The notes: a model not told the origin generated them from the letters alone. Positions 8,253-18,435 are shown, numbered from the stretch's first letter. The stretch: DNA of 39,471 nucleotides from Piscirickettsiaceae bacterium CG07_land_8_20_14_0_80_44_28 (GCA_002779995.1 PEWX01000034.1:1-39471), one strand, 5' to 3'. Translations and numbers: made by a program.

Positions 8253-10059
8253 TGGATAATTCTTTTAAGTAATATTTTGCAATATCGATGGCAATGGGCG
8301 CTGCCTTGGTGCTCGAATTTTCAATAATGACGCTGATGGCAATTTTGGGTTGATCAACGGGTGCAAAGCCTATAAATAATGAGTGATCTCTTAAATTTTT
8401 AGTGATTTCACTTTCATTGTATTCTCCTTCATTTAAGCTGAATACTTGTGCTGTGCCGGTTTTCCCTGCCATTTTAAAGGGTAAGCCTCTTGCATAAGCA
8501 TGGGCAGTGCCATGGATGTTATGCACTGTGTCCTCCATTGCCTGAATAACCTTATCCCAATTGTTGATATTTTCAATGCCGATTTTTTTAATCATGGTGG
8601 TGGGCGTATCTTTGAGCAGTCTTGGTTGGATGATTTCACCTCGGTTAGCCAAAATACTGGTGGCTTTTGCCAACTGCAATGGCGTGGTCAAAAAGAACCC
8701 TTGACCAATACTGGTGATAATCGTCTCTCCATTGTACCAATCATCATTTTTAACTTGTCTTTTCCAGCTACGGGATGGCAAGATTCCGGTGGATTCATTG
8801 TGTAAGTCAATCTGGGTAATCTGCCCAAAACCAAAAGGCGTTAAGGACTTGTGAATCAGGTCAATCCCCATGTCTAAACTCAATTTATAGAAGTAGGTAT
8901 CACAAGACTCTACTATGGCTTTATGCATATCGACCGTACCGTGACCTCTTCTTTTCCAATCACGGTAACGATGGTCTTGGTATTCTAAAAAGCCGGGATC
9001 TTCTATTGTCGTGGTGGGAGAAATGATTTGGTTTTCAATGGCGGCAAGCGCAATAAAGGGTTTGATGGTTGAACCCGGGGGGTATTGACCATTTAAAACC
9101 CGGTTAACAAGTGGTCGTTGCGGGTTGCTGAGTAATGCTTGATAGTTTTTTTGGCTAATGCCATCCACGAATAAATTTGGGTCATAAGCCGGCGAGCTGA
9201 CAAAAGCCAGAATTTCACCTGTATTGGGCTCAATAACAACGACCGCCGCTTTTTTGTTTTTAAGCAGGGTTTCGATAAAGCGTTGCAAGTGAATATCCAA
9301 GGTGAGTTGGATATCTTTTCCGGGTTTGGCAGGGATCGTCTCCAATTTCCGAATGATGCGGCCTCGTGCATTGGATTCGATTTGTTGAATGCCGGGGACA
9401 CCATGAAGTAAATGCTCATAATATTTTTCAATGCCAAGCTTTCCGATGACGTCTGTCCCGGCATATTCAGAGGCGTTTAATTGTTCATATTCATTTTGGT
9501 TGATTTTACCAACATAGCCTAGCACGTGCGCCGCACTTTCGTTAAACGGATAGGTACGCTTAAGTTTTGCAACGAGTGTAATCCCTGGAAACTGATAGCT
9601 ATTTGAGGCAAAACGAGCCGCTTCAGATTCGGATAACGTGTAGGGTAAATAGAGTTGTCGATAGCGGCTTGATGCATTCAAACGTTCATAAAATTTTGAG
9701 AGTTTTTCTTTACTTAAATTGGGTATCAGAAGGTGTAAATCAATAAAGCTTTTATTTAAATTTTCTATTTTGTCTTTGGAAAATTTAAGGGTAAAAATGG
9801 GTTGGTTATCTGCGATTATGACGTGGTTACGGTCATATATCCGGCCTCTGACAGGTGGTAGCGCTTCGACGGAAATGCGATTACCTTCCGCCATAGATTG
9901 GTAGTGGTTATAACCAACCCATTGCAAAAAAGTCATGCGTCCTAATAGGAGCAGAAGTAACAGTATGCAGAAAGCGAGTGCAAAATAAATTCGGTTTCTA
10001 AACAACCTTTTTTGAAAATAAATTTCCCCTTCAGTTTGATAGCGGTGCTTATTTTTCAT
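8242..10059 (-). CDS. mrdA: Penicillin-binding protein 2
   Basis: PBP2 is the class B transpeptidase that cross-links new glycan made by RodA during lateral wall growth. The 605-residue protein has a short cytoplasmic tail, one membrane helix (about residues 25-48), a pedestal domain beginning with LPPVRGRIYDRN, and a transpeptidase domain. The domain motifs are PGSTIKP (SxxK nucleophile), SCDTYFYKLS and KTGTAQVF. It starts 3 nt after mreD and overlaps rodA. Confidence 0.96.
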   Translation of the reverse strand: MKNKHRYQTEGEIYFQKRLFRNRIYFALAFCILLLLLLLGRMTFLQWVGYNHYQSMAEGNRISVEALPPVRGRIYDRNHVIIADNQPIFTLKFSKDKIENLNKSFIDLHLLIPNLSKEKLSKFYERLNASSRYRQLYLPYTLSESEAARFASNSYQFPGITLVAKLKRTYPFNESAAHVLGYVGKINQNEYEQLNASEYAGTDVIGKLGIEKYYEHLLHGVPGIQQIESNARGRIIRKLETIPAKPGKDIQLTLDIHLQRFIETLLKNKKAAVVVIEPNTGEILAFVSSPAYDPNLFVDGISQKNYQALLSNPQRPLVNRVLNGQYPPGSTIKPFIALAAIENQIISPTTTIEDPGFLEYQDHRYRDWKRRGHGTVDMHKAIVESCDTYFYKLSLDMGIDLIHKSLTPFGFGQITQIDLHNESTGILPSRSWKRQVKNDDWYNGETIITSIGQGFFLTTPLQLAKATSILANRGEIIQPRLLKDTPTTMIKKIGIENINNWDKVIQAMEDTVHNIHGTAHAYARGLPFKMAGKTGTAQVFSLNEGEYNESEITKNLRDHSLFIGFAPVDQPKIAISVIIENSSTKAAPIAIDIAKYYLKELSNEN

Positions 10060-10062
10060 GGG

Positions 10063-10566
10063 TTAATTGAAAACGGTTTGGTGGGTTAAACGATTTAAAA
10101 TTAGGGTTAACAATGGCCAAATAAATATGGCTACCAAGGGTTCTAGCCAATAATAATAGTAAGCGTTGCCAAGTAATTGCGGGGTAAAAATAAACCAGCT
10201 CATAATCTGGAAAACCAGCAGATAACTGCCGATAATGACGGATTGTTGCCATAAAGGATACCCTTTGAAGCGAAGGCGAGAGCGTAACATTAAAAATGTC
10301 GTGGTGAGAAAAATGAGACTGTGAGAGCCTAAAGGCGTGTTTAAGGCAGTATCAAACGCCAACCCCAATATAAAAGCCGACAATAAGTGGCTTTTATAGA
10401 GAATTCTTGAGGTCCAAAAAAAGAGAGTCAGCAAGGTTAGGTAGGGCATAAACTGAATATCGAAACTTAATATCATCATATTGTCGATGACAATAGCAAA
10501 GAGGTAACTTAAAAAGAATAGCCACTTAATATCATGAATGTGGAGTGAAAATACTTTTTCAGTCAT
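10063..10566 (-). CDS. mreD: Rod-shape determining protein MreD
   Basis: MreD is an inner-membrane elongasome component of poorly defined activity. The 167-residue product has about five hydrophobic helices and the FILGLAFDTALNTPLGSHSL segment matching the family's G-x-x-x-D motif region. I start it at the ATG at 10566, which overlaps the mreC stop by 8 nt and suggests coupling; a GTG at 10575 would add three residues. Confidence 0.92.
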   Translation of the reverse strand: MTEKVFSLHIHDIKWLFFLSYLFAIVIDNMMILSFDIQFMPYLTLLTLFFWTSRILYKSHLLSAFILGLAFDTALNTPLGSHSLIFLTTTFLMLRSRLRFKGYPLWQQSVIIGSYLLVFQIMSWFIFTPQLLGNAYYYYWLEPLVAIFIWPLLTLILNRLTHQTVFN

Positions 10567-11395
10567 GTTTAACACCCGATTTCCGCGAAAGAATAAGGAC
10601 TTTTTGTGAGCGTGTTAAGTCAGCAATGGGTTCAGCGCTGATTTTATAGTAAGGTTCTCCGCTCATGGTTTCTATTTGAGAAATGGTTGCAGCAGGTCGT
10701 CCTTCTGGGAAAACTTCCCCCAGGCCTGAGGTCTCAAGTGTATCGCCAATTTTGATAGAACTTGAAGAGGGAATAAATAATAAGGAGAGTTGTTCATGTC
10801 CGATACCATTCAAAATACCACGCTGTCCTGTGCGTTGTATTCGAACGGGTACTTGTATTTCGGGGTCGGTAATCAATTGAGCGCGACAGGACGTTGGGGT
10901 AATAGAGGTGATTTGTCCAATTAAGCCTTTTGCATCTATGACGCTTTGATTAATGGAAATGCCATCGAGAGAGCCTTTATTTAAGATAACATATTGGGCA
11001 AAAGGGGTTTGGCTGTAAGCAATGACCGATGCAATTTGCACCTCCGTCGATTTAAATTGGCTTGCCGTTCCTAAAAGCTTGTTTAAACGCTCGACTTCAA
11101 GTTGAAGTTTTTTCATCTGCTGTTGCTGAGCCTTGAGCAATAAATTTTCCGTTTTTAACCGGTGGTTTTCCGCACTGAGCTGGTTGGAGTGGGTGTAATC
11201 CTGTTGGATCCACAGGTAAATATCGAGTGGCAGTGCAGCAATCCTTTCAACAGGTTCAATGGTTGCTGTCAGCAGGTTGCGAAAATTGGAGAGTGCATTG
11301 GTATAGTGATCTGACACCATTAGCGCGATGCTGAGAATAAAAAGCAGCAGAAAATAACTGCCTTCTTTTTGAGGGGATGGTGTCGAGAAGTTAAT
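10559..11395 (-). CDS. mreC: Rod-shape determining protein MreC, probable ATT start
   Basis: MreC is the bitopic elongasome protein whose periplasmic coiled coil and beta domains activate PBP2. The first ATG (11320) gives 253 residues beginning MVSDHYTNAL and lacks the inner-membrane anchor. Extending 25 codons to an ATT at 11393-11395 restores it: a short tail, then FLLLFILSIAL leading into SDHY, the MreC pattern. The frame is closed by a stop just upstream, and no ATG, GTG or TTG lies between. A strong Shine-Dalgarno (GAGAGGT) ends 5 nt before the ATT. The product would have 278 residues: coiled coil about 65-105, then the beta domains. Part of the Shine-Dalgarno is paired in a 7-bp hairpin. 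One near-palindrome copy lies at 10720. Gene identity is certain; the ATT start is inference. Confidence 0.88.
   Translation of the reverse strand: MNFSTPSPQKEGSYFLLLFILSIALMVSDHYTNALSNFRNLLTATIEPVERIAALPLDIYLWIQQDYTHSNQLSAENHRLKTENLLLKAQQQQMKKLQLEVERLNKLLGTASQFKSTEVQIASVIAYSQTPFAQYVILNKGSLDGISINQSVIDAKGLIGQITSITPTSCRAQLITDPEIQVPVRIQRTGQRGILNGIGHEQLSLLFIPSSSSIKIGDTLETSGLGEVFPEGRPAATISQIETMSGEPYYKISAEPIADLTRSQKVLILSRKSGVKHD
10720..10729. repeat. CCAGGCCTGG-like palindrome, one mismatch (in mreC)
   Basis: CCAGGCCTGA. On the coding strand it reads TCAGGCCTGG and encodes the SGLG of TSGLGE. Confidence 0.5.
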
Positions 11396-11401
11396 AACCC
11401 A

Positions 11402-11424
11402 CCTCTCTTGTTAAGTTAGAGAGG
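11402..11424 (-). promoter_or_regulatory. Hairpin sequestering the mreC ribosome-binding site
   Basis: On the minus strand CCTCTCT and AGAGAGG form a 7-bp stem with a 9-nt loop in the mreB-mreC gap. The 3' arm is the mreC Shine-Dalgarno, and the proposed ATT start follows after GGGTT-type spacing. No T-tract follows, so it looks like a translational control structure rather than a terminator. Folding was judged by eye. Confidence 0.55.
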
Positions 11425-11454
11425 ATAGGCTTGAAATATTTCACGACAGTCATT

Positions 11455-12799
<1,345 letters not shown>

Positions 12800-13066
12800 A
12801 TGAAAAAGTTAAGTATTGTATTGTTAAGCTGGATGATACCGTTTTTTGTATGGGCTGCTCCAGTCAATGTTAATCAAGCATCTGCTGAAGAGATTTCGGT
12901 CGCGTTACAGGGTGTTGGTCAGAAAAAAGCAGAAGCGATTGTGGCCTATCGTGAAGCGCACGGCAAGTTTAAAACATTGGAATCTTTGAGTGATGTGAAA
13001 GGGATTGGTGCGAAAACCATTGAAAAAAATAAGGCGGATATTCTACTCGAATCTAAAGGTGAATGA
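12800..13066 (+). CDS. comEA: ComEA-like helix-hairpin-helix DNA-binding protein
   Basis: This small exported DNA-binding protein (88 residues) has a signal peptide (MKKLSIVLLSWMIPFFVWA), after which the mature protein opens APVNVNQAS. It contains two helix-hairpin-helix turns, LQGVGQKKAEAIVAYRE and VKGIGAKTIEKNKADI, as in ComEA. ComEA proteins bind and ratchet incoming DNA in the periplasm during natural transformation. The membrane anchor of Gram-positive ComEA is absent, as usual for Gram-negative versions. The stop codon overlaps the downstream ligase start, indicating one transcript. Involvement in competence here is inferred from family and context. Confidence 0.9.
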   Translation: MKKLSIVLLSWMIPFFVWAAPVNVNQASAEEISVALQGVGQKKAEAIVAYREAHGKFKTLESLSDVKGIGAKTIEKNKADILLESKGE

Positions 13067-13920
13067 TGTTTCGATTGAATCTGTGTAGGAGGCTTTTGAG
13101 CCTCCTTTTTTTATGGTTATTTGGCGGCGTATCGGTTGCTGCATCAACAGAAGCGCCAAAGATGTTGTTGCTAAATTCCTATCAATCGGAGTCGGTGGTT
13201 GGCTGGCTGATGAGTGAAAAATTGGATGGGGTCAGGGCGCAGTGGAATGGTCGACAATTAATTTCTCGTGGCGGTCACGTCATTTCCGCGCCGGCGTGGT
13301 TCTTAAAAGATTTTCCTGAGTTTGCATTAGATGGTGAGTTGTGGACGCAGCGCCAAGACTTTGAAAATATCCTGTCCATTGTGCGAAAAAAACAGCCGGA
13401 TCAAAGGTGGCATGAGGTTACTTATAATATTTTTGAGGTGCCTAATCAAGTTGGCGGTTTACTTGACCGTTTGTCGGTACTCAAGGCTTATCTAAAAAAA
13501 CATCCTGTACCGCATTTGAAAGTGATTCCTCAAATTAAAATTGAAAGTGATATACATTTCCGTTCTGAGTTGAAGCGGTTGGTCGGTTTGGGAGCAGAGG
13601 GGCTGGTTTTAAGAAATCCTGATCAGGGTTATGTGACCGGGCGTCATGCTTCTGCATTAAAGGTTAAGCCCTTCCAAGAGGATGAGTGTCAGTTGTTGGG
13701 GACGACTCCAGGAAAGGGAAAATACCTAGGTCAGGTAGGCGCTTTGGTGTGTTTGTGGCGAGGGGAGAAGATTTTGATTGGCAGTGGGTTGTCGGATCAT
13801 GATCGGGAAATCCCTCCTTCTGAAGGCGCTTGGATTACTTTTAAGTATTATGGGGTGACGGCCACTGGTCGACCACGATTTCCCGTTTATCTAAGAGTGA
13901 AGGCGGATAAAGATTTTTAG
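13063..13920 (+). CDS. ligE: Exported ATP-dependent DNA ligase, LigE type
   Basis: A minimal nick-joining DNA ligase of 285 residues. Nucleotidyltransferase motifs are visible in order: I, EKLDGVRAQW (Lys nucleophile near residue 52); III, ALDGELW; IV, EGLVLRNP; V, ALKVKP. A compact OB-fold follows, ending ITFKYYGVTATGRPRFP. There are no extra domains. The N-terminus is a signal peptide (LLSLLFLWLFGGVSVAAS), so the enzyme should act in the periplasm, as proposed for LigE of Haemophilus and Neisseria. It overlaps comEA by 4 nt (two adjacent ATG codons), which supports a job in repairing incoming DNA. Whether ATP is available there is the known puzzle of this family. Confidence 0.9.
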   Translation: MMFRLNLCRRLLSLLFLWLFGGVSVAASTEAPKMLLLNSYQSESVVGWLMSEKLDGVRAQWNGRQLISRGGHVISAPAWFLKDFPEFALDGELWTQRQDFENILSIVRKKQPDQRWHEVTYNIFEVPNQVGGLLDRLSVLKAYLKKHPVPHLKVIPQIKIESDIHFRSELKRLVGLGAEGLVLRNPDQGYVTGRHASALKVKPFQEDECQLLGTTPGKGKYLGQVGALVCLWRGEKILIGSGLSDHDREIPPSEGAWITFKYYGVTATGRPRFPVYLRVKADKDF

Positions 13921-13940
13921 TGTTTGTTTGGGCAGAGTGA

Positions 13941-13965
13941 TAGCGGCGCTGAAATAGCTCCGCTA
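13941..13965 (+). terminator. Probable terminator after ligE
   Basis: TAGCGG and CCGCTA form an outer stem; inside it, after a 1x1 mismatch, GCT pairs with AGC around a GAAAT loop. T-rich sequence follows from 13969. It is 20 nt downstream of the ligE stop. Confidence 0.5.
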
Positions 13966-13983
13966 CAATTTCGTTTTATTTAT

Positions 13984-14027
13984 AGAGACCCTTCTTATTC
14001 GTGTCGCCATTTCATGCAAAGGTCTCT
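13984..14027. repeat. Short inverted-repeat element A (MITE-like)
   Basis: The element is bounded by AGAGACCCTT on the left and the complement of AAGAGACCTTT on the right. Its right 21 bp (14005-14025) match 34535-34555, in reverse orientation, at 19 of 21 positions. The right end touches the pcm-like stop codon. It has no ORF and looks like a small non-autonomous element or its remnant. Confidence 0.5.
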
Positions 14028-14674
14028 TAAAGTTTAAAGGTCGGCTTGGGTTCGGCATGAATGAGTGCTGGAACGACCGTTTCAAACAATATCTCTGTTT
14101 CCCATTCATTTTCACCTACCCGAGTGGTGATACATGCGCTCATGGCTGGCTTGGTGCCGACAAAAGCAGCAACGCGACCACCGATCGTCAGTTTTTCAAG
14201 ATATTGGGTTGAAATGTTGGTGACGGCGCCTGTTAGGTAAATCACATCATATTGTTTTCCATCTTGCCAGTCTTGACTCGCATCTCCTTGGCAGAATTCA
14301 ATAGGGTTGAATGCCTTCAAGCGAGTTTTTGCTGTCTCTATCAGAGCGGGGAAATACTCAACTGTTGTGACCTGTGCAGCGCTTTTCGATAGAAGTGCGG
14401 TGTTGAATCCTGATCCTGTGCCAATTTCTAACACGGTTTCAGTTTCGTCAATATCCAATGCTTGTAGCATTCTGGCTTCTAGGGTCGGTGGTAGCATAAA
14501 CTGACCTTCACCGATCGGTAAGGCGGTATCTGTATAGGCGAGTGATTGCTGTGCTTCTGAAACAAACTGATGACGAGGAATGCTCATAAAAAGGTCAAGT
14601 ACTTTAGCGTCGAGCACATCCCATGGGCGGATTTGTTGTTCTACCATGTTAAAACGAGCTTGTTCAAGTGTCAT
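14027..14674 (-). CDS. Pcm-family protein-L-isoaspartate O-methyltransferase-like protein
   Basis: A class I SAM-dependent methyltransferase of 215 residues in the protein-L-isoaspartate methyltransferase family. It begins FNMVEQQIRPWDV, has the family substrate-loop region (ALPIGEGQFMLPPTLEARML) and SAM motif I VLEIGTGSGF near residue 81. This branch differs from housekeeping Pcm in its shorter, divergent C-terminus, so repair of isoaspartyl residues is only an inference. It converges on ligE; the stop abuts repeat element A. No partner gene is nearby. Confidence 0.8.
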   Translation of the reverse strand: MTLEQARFNMVEQQIRPWDVLDAKVLDLFMSIPRHQFVSEAQQSLAYTDTALPIGEGQFMLPPTLEARMLQALDIDETETVLEIGTGSGFNTALLSKSAAQVTTVEYFPALIETAKTRLKAFNPIEFCQGDASQDWQDGKQYDVIYLTGAVTNISTQYLEKLTIGGRVAAFVGTKPAMSACITTRVGENEWETEILFETVVPALIHAEPKPTFKL

Positions 14675-14925
14675 AGAGTTATTCCTTTGTCGCTATTATT
14701 ATGGCTTCACCCAAGTCAGGGAAGCTCGGTCAACAGTCCTTAAATAATCAGTTACTTTGAAAAAATGGTGTTTGATTATAGCGGAAAAACTTTTAGAAGA
14801 ATAGAGTAAAATCATCCATTATCAATTTCGCTATGTGGGGGTATTGAAGGCTGCGAGATTTGTTTTAGGTCTACTATTTAGCAAGTTAAATGTAAAAATA
14901 AAGCCAGTTGTTGAGGGGGGTGAAT
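14675..14925. other. Intergenic region between pcm-like gene and HDOD gene
   Basis: About 250 bp of AT-rich sequence between divergent genes. I see no hairpin terminator, repeat or convincing promoter pair. A 37-codon GTG frame (14835-14948) runs through it but overlaps the HDOD start and was not accepted. Confidence 0.4.
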
Positions 14926-15801
14926 GTGACGGCGACAAGACAATTTAAGGTAACGAGTGCAGAGGTTATTGATGCTTTGGTCGATCTAAAGCGCTTACCC
15001 AGTTTTTCCAATACGTTGGCCGAGTTTGATCGGCTAGCCAATCAATCTAATGGAGCGCATGTGGAAGAGGTGACTCGGCTGTTGCAGTCTGATCCACGGA
15101 TGATGGCAGGAGTGATTCGTACTGCGAATACCGCGCGTTATGCTCGAGGAGGGCGCAAAGTCACTCAGTTATCTGAAGCCGTGGGGCTTTTGGGTGTAAA
15201 GGATGTCCGAGCCACGATCATGGCATTAAGTTTTTTGGATGTTTTTAGCGAAGGGGTTGAGATGGAGACGAATGTTTTTTTAAAACATTCGATGGTGTCA
15301 GGTTTTATTGCCAAGCACTTGGCCTCTTATTTTGCTATCCCGGAGTATGAAGCTTTTTTGATGGGGTTGTTTCATGAGATAGGCATTTATATTTTGGCAA
15401 CTTATTCTAAAGAAGGCTTTGCCTTGGTTAAGGAGAAGTCGAACCAGCGGTTAAAATACTACGTCACAGCGGAAAGGGATGTTTTTGGTGTGACGCATTC
15501 GAGTGTTGGGGCTCGAATTATTAGCCATTGGCATATGCCGGAGCGAGTGATTCGAGGGGTTTTAGGGCATCATTCGCCCGCAAGGATAGAGGTTGCTTAT
15601 CAGCCGGCAGCCTATTTAACCTATTTAGCGGAATCCGGAGCGGTTTATTTAGGCTTGTTTAATGGTGTGGCAGAAGCTGCGTCTGACGAAATTAATGCTT
15701 CAACACAGCGAGCTTTACAAAAACAAGGAATAGATGAATCGACTTTTTTGCAGGCAATTGCAAAAGGCTATGAAGAGGCCGAATCGGTTGGTCTGATTTA
15801 A
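14926..15801 (+). CDS. HDOD domain signalling protein
   Basis: This 291-residue protein consists essentially of one HDOD domain, a catalytically degenerate relative of HD phosphohydrolases found in bacterial signalling proteins. Visible landmarks are LLQSDPRMMAGVIRTANTA near residue 55, LSEAVGLLGVKDVRATIM near 85, FLMGLFHEIGIYIL near 145 and RVIRGVLGHHSP near 205. No GGDEF, EAL or receiver domain is attached. I choose the GTG at 14926, which has GAGGGGGG 5 nt upstream; a TTG at 14908 would put coding sequence over that site. Its partner and ligand are unknown. Confidence 0.85.
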   Translation: MTATRQFKVTSAEVIDALVDLKRLPSFSNTLAEFDRLANQSNGAHVEEVTRLLQSDPRMMAGVIRTANTARYARGGRKVTQLSEAVGLLGVKDVRATIMALSFLDVFSEGVEMETNVFLKHSMVSGFIAKHLASYFAIPEYEAFLMGLFHEIGIYILATYSKEGFALVKEKSNQRLKYYVTAERDVFGVTHSSVGARIISHWHMPERVIRGVLGHHSPARIEVAYQPAAYLTYLAESGAVYLGLFNGVAEAASDEINASTQRALQKQGIDESTFLQAIAKGYEEAESVGLI

Positions 15802-15823
15802 CTTTCTAAACTGTAAAATGCTG

Positions 15824-15832
15824 TGTTATAAT
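15824..15832 (+). promoter_or_regulatory. Extended minus-10 promoter for the thrS operon
   Basis: TGTTATAAT is an extended minus-10 element (TG-N-TATAAT). No good minus-35 is seen at the right distance, which extended minus-10 promoters tolerate. It gives a thrS leader of roughly 85 nt. Confidence 0.5.
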
Positions 15833-15923
15833 TCTTCGCTTTGTTGAATTCTTGGTAGTGAGTGGTTATCTGGGTTCAATAAGGTTTGTTAATTTAGTCA
15901 ATACAAAGAGTTATCAAGATATT

Positions 15924-17852
15924 ATGCCGAATATTACTTTGCCAGATGGTTCAATAAAAGAATTTGCAGCCCCCGTTACGGTGATGCAGGTTGCGACAAG
16001 TATCGGCGCCGGACTTGCAAAAGCGACTATCGCAGGGCGAGTGAATGGTGTATTGCGTGATGCTTGCGATTTGATAACTGAAGATGCTGAAGTCGCGTTA
16101 ATGACGCTGAAAGATGAAGAGGGTGTTGATATTATGCGCCATTCTTGTGCGCATTTATTAGGTCATGCACTTAAGCAACTTTATCCGGATGCAAAAATGG
16201 CAATAGGACCGGTGATTGAAAATGGGTTTTATTACGATATAGATTTAGAGGAAAAGATTACCCCGGAAAGTCTGCTGAAGATTGAGCAGCGGATGCAGGA
16301 ATTAGCAAAAACCGGCTATGATGTGGTTAAAAAAATGACGCCACGCTCAGAAGCATTAGAGATTTTTAAATCTCGTGCGGAAGATTACAAGGTTGAGTTG
16401 ATTGATGATATGCCTGACGAAACTGAGTTTGGCCTTTATTATCATCAGGAATATGTCGATATGTGTCGCGGCCCGCATGTCCCTCATATGGGGTTTGTAA
16501 AAGCGTTTAAATTAACGCATGTTGCAGGCGCCTATTGGCGCGGTGATTCAAATAATAAGATGTTACAGCGCTTGTATGGCGTTGCATTCGCAGATAAAAA
16601 AGCACTTAAAGCCTATTTGGTGATGATGGAAGAGGCTGAAAAGCGTGACCATCGTAAATTGGGTAAGCAGTTGGACTTGTTTCATGTTGCTGAGGTGGCT
16701 CCGGGAATGGCTTTTTGGCATCCTAAAGGGGCAACGCTATATCGCATTGTTGAAGATTATATGCGTCAGCAATTGGTAGAAAATGACTATCAAGAAATTC
16801 GTACCCCTTTGATTATGGATCGTAGCTTGTGGGAAAAGTCGGGTCACTGGGATAAGTTTAAAGATAATATGTTCACAACCGAAACTGAAAATCGGGATTA
16901 TGCTGTCAAACCGATGAATTGCCCGGGGCATATCCAAGTGTATAATCGCAACTTGATCAGTTATAGAGAGTTACCGGTTCGATTAGCAGAGTTTGGCTTG
17001 GTGCATCGTAATGAGGCCTCCGGTACTTTGCACGGTTTGATGCGAGTACGTTCCTTTACACAGGATGATGCCCATATTTTCTGTCGTCCGGAACAAATTC
17101 AAGAAGAAGTCAGGGCATGTATCGATTTGGTTTATACCACCTATGCCGATTTTGGCTTTGATCAAATCGAAGTTAAATTTTCAACGCGGCCTGAAAAAAG
17201 AGTTGGATCTGATGGCGTTTGGGATTTGGCAGAGAAGGCGTTGGAAGAAACCTTGCAATCAGCTGATTTGCCTTATGTATTACAGCCTGGTGAAGGAGCC
17301 TTTTATGGGCCTAAAATTGAATTTCAGTTAAAGGATTGTATTGGACGCGTTTGGCAGTGCGGTACTATCCAGTTAGATTTTTCGATGACACAAGCCGATC
17401 GGTTGGATGCGGTTTATATTGGCGCTGATAATGAAAAACATCACCCGGTGATGATTCATAGAGCTATATTAGGCTCCTTAGAGCGTTTTGTCGGGATTTT
17501 GGTTGAACACTATGAAGGTAAGTTTCCAATTTGGTTAGCACCCACTCAAGTGGTAATAGCCCCCATTTCTGAAAATCATGCGGATGCCGTGACCGAATTT
17601 GCTAAAAAATTGAAAAAACATGGGTTTAGAGTTGAAACAGACTTGAGAAATGAGAAGGTTGGGTTTAAAATTCGCGAACACACTTTACAGCGTGTGCCCT
17701 ATATCTTGGTCATTGGTGATCAAGAAGTTGAGAATAACACCGTCAATGTTCGTGCTCGGAGTGGAGAAAACCTAGGGAGTTATACGTTAGGTGCACTGGT
17801 TGATTACTTATCCCAAGAGGTTTCTCTGCTTGGTCGTCATAGTCAATCATAG
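15924..17852 (+). CDS. thrS: Threonyl-tRNA synthetase
   Basis: This class II aminoacyl-tRNA synthetase charges tRNA-Thr. The 642-residue length equals E. coli ThrS when started at the ATG at 15924 ([10 protein letters not shown]). An upstream in-frame GTG at 15852 would add a non-family extension. Domains in order: TGS (1-62), editing domain with [10 protein letters not shown] near residue 73, catalytic core with the zinc cysteine in MNCPGH near residue 333 and [13 protein letters not shown], and an anticodon-binding domain from about 535. It is first in the thrS-infC-rpmI-rplT-pheST cluster, 28 nt ahead of infC. Confidence 0.97.
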   Translation: MPNITLPDGSIKEFAAPVTVMQVATSIGAGLAKATIAGRVNGVLRDACDLITEDAEVALMTLKDEEGVDIMRHSCAHLLGHALKQLYPDAKMAIGPVIENGFYYDIDLEEKITPESLLKIEQRMQELAKTGYDVVKKMTPRSEALEIFKSRAEDYKVELIDDMPDETEFGLYYHQEYVDMCRGPHVPHMGFVKAFKLTHVAGAYWRGDSNNKMLQRLYGVAFADKKALKAYLVMMEEAEKRDHRKLGKQLDLFHVAEVAPGMAFWHPKGATLYRIVEDYMRQQLVENDYQEIRTPLIMDRSLWEKSGHWDKFKDNMFTTETENRDYAVKPMNCPGHIQVYNRNLISYRELPVRLAEFGLVHRNEASGTLHGLMRVRSFTQDDAHIFCRPEQIQEEVRACIDLVYTTYADFGFDQIEVKFSTRPEKRVGSDGVWDLAEKALEETLQSADLPYVLQPGEGAFYGPKIEFQLKDCIGRVWQCGTIQLDFSMTQADRLDAVYIGADNEKHHPVMIHRAILGSLERFVGILVEHYEGKFPIWLAPTQVVIAPISENHADAVTEFAKKLKKHGFRVETDLRNEKVGFKIREHTLQRVPYILVIGDQEVENNTVNVRARSGENLGSYTLGALVDYLSQEVSLLGRHSQS

Positions 17853-17880
17853 TTTTTTATATTAATCAGGAGATAACGCT

Positions 17881-18435
17881 ATCGCAGTTAGAAGAGGTCG
17901 TGGAAGACCACAGCAACCAGAAGTTCCAAAGGATAATATCAACGGTAATATTTCTGCCAAAGAAGTTCGTTTAATAGATGCAGAAGGCGAGCAAAGAGGG
18001 GTCGTTCCAATTGATGAAGCCCTTGCAGTAGCTAAGGAAGCTGAGCTGGATTTAGTTGAAATTTCTGCAAAATCAAATCCCCCTGTTTGTCGTGTCATGG
18101 ATTATGGAAAATTTGTTTATCAGCAACAAAAGAAAAAACACGAAGCCAAAAAGAAGCAAAAACAGGTTCAGGTTAAAGAAGTAAAATTCCGTCCCGGTAC
18201 TGAGCAAGGGGATTATGATGTTAAAATGCGGAATTTGATGAAATTTCTTGATAATGGCGATAGGGTTAAAGTCACTATTTGGTTTAGAGGTCGTGAAATT
18301 ACCCATAAAGAATTGGGTATGCGCATGTTAGAGCGCGTTCGTGAAGATATCAAAGAAGTTGCTTCTGTTGAGCAGATGCCAAAAATGGAAGGTCGTCAAT
18401 TGCAAATGATGGTCGCTCCGACAAAAAAACAATAG
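17881..18435 (+). CDS. infC: Translation initiation factor IF-3, ATC start
   Basis: IF-3 monitors start-codon and fMet-tRNA pairing on the 30S subunit and rejects non-canonical starts. The 184-residue frame runs from ATC at 17881, eight nt after AGGAG. The N-domain includes [18 protein letters not shown], then [22 protein letters not shown] and [13 protein letters not shown]; the linker is Lys-rich, and the C-domain carries [16 protein letters not shown]. Only ATC fits: an in-frame stop lies at 17863 and the first ATG (18097) is 72 codons into the conserved protein. Rare starts are characteristic of infC and underlie IF-3 autoregulation (ATT in E. coli). Confidence 0.95.
   Translation: MAVRRGRGRPQQPEVPKDNINGNISAKEVRLIDAEGEQRGVVPIDEALAVAKEAELDLVEISAKSNPPVCRVMDYGKFVYQQQKKKHEAKKKQKQVQVKEVKFRPGTEQGDYDVKMRNLMKFLDNGDRVKVTIWFRGREITHKELGMRMLERVREDIKEVASVEQMPKMEGRQLQMMVAPTKKQ

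Noticed and set aside
10559-11320. 253-residue ATG-started version of MreC
   Set aside because: It lacks the membrane anchor and has no Shine-Dalgarno at the right place; the ATT start fits better.
14835-14948. 37-codon GTG frame ahead of the HDOD gene
   Set aside because: It overlaps the HDOD Shine-Dalgarno and start, has no family resemblance and no ribosome-binding site of its own.
15852-15923. GTG-started N-terminal extension of ThrS
   Set aside because: The extension is not family-like, and starting at 15924 gives the same length as E. coli ThrS.
18097-18435. 112-residue ATG-started version of IF-3
   Set aside because: It removes the whole N-domain; the ATC start with a good Shine-Dalgarno restores the normal length.
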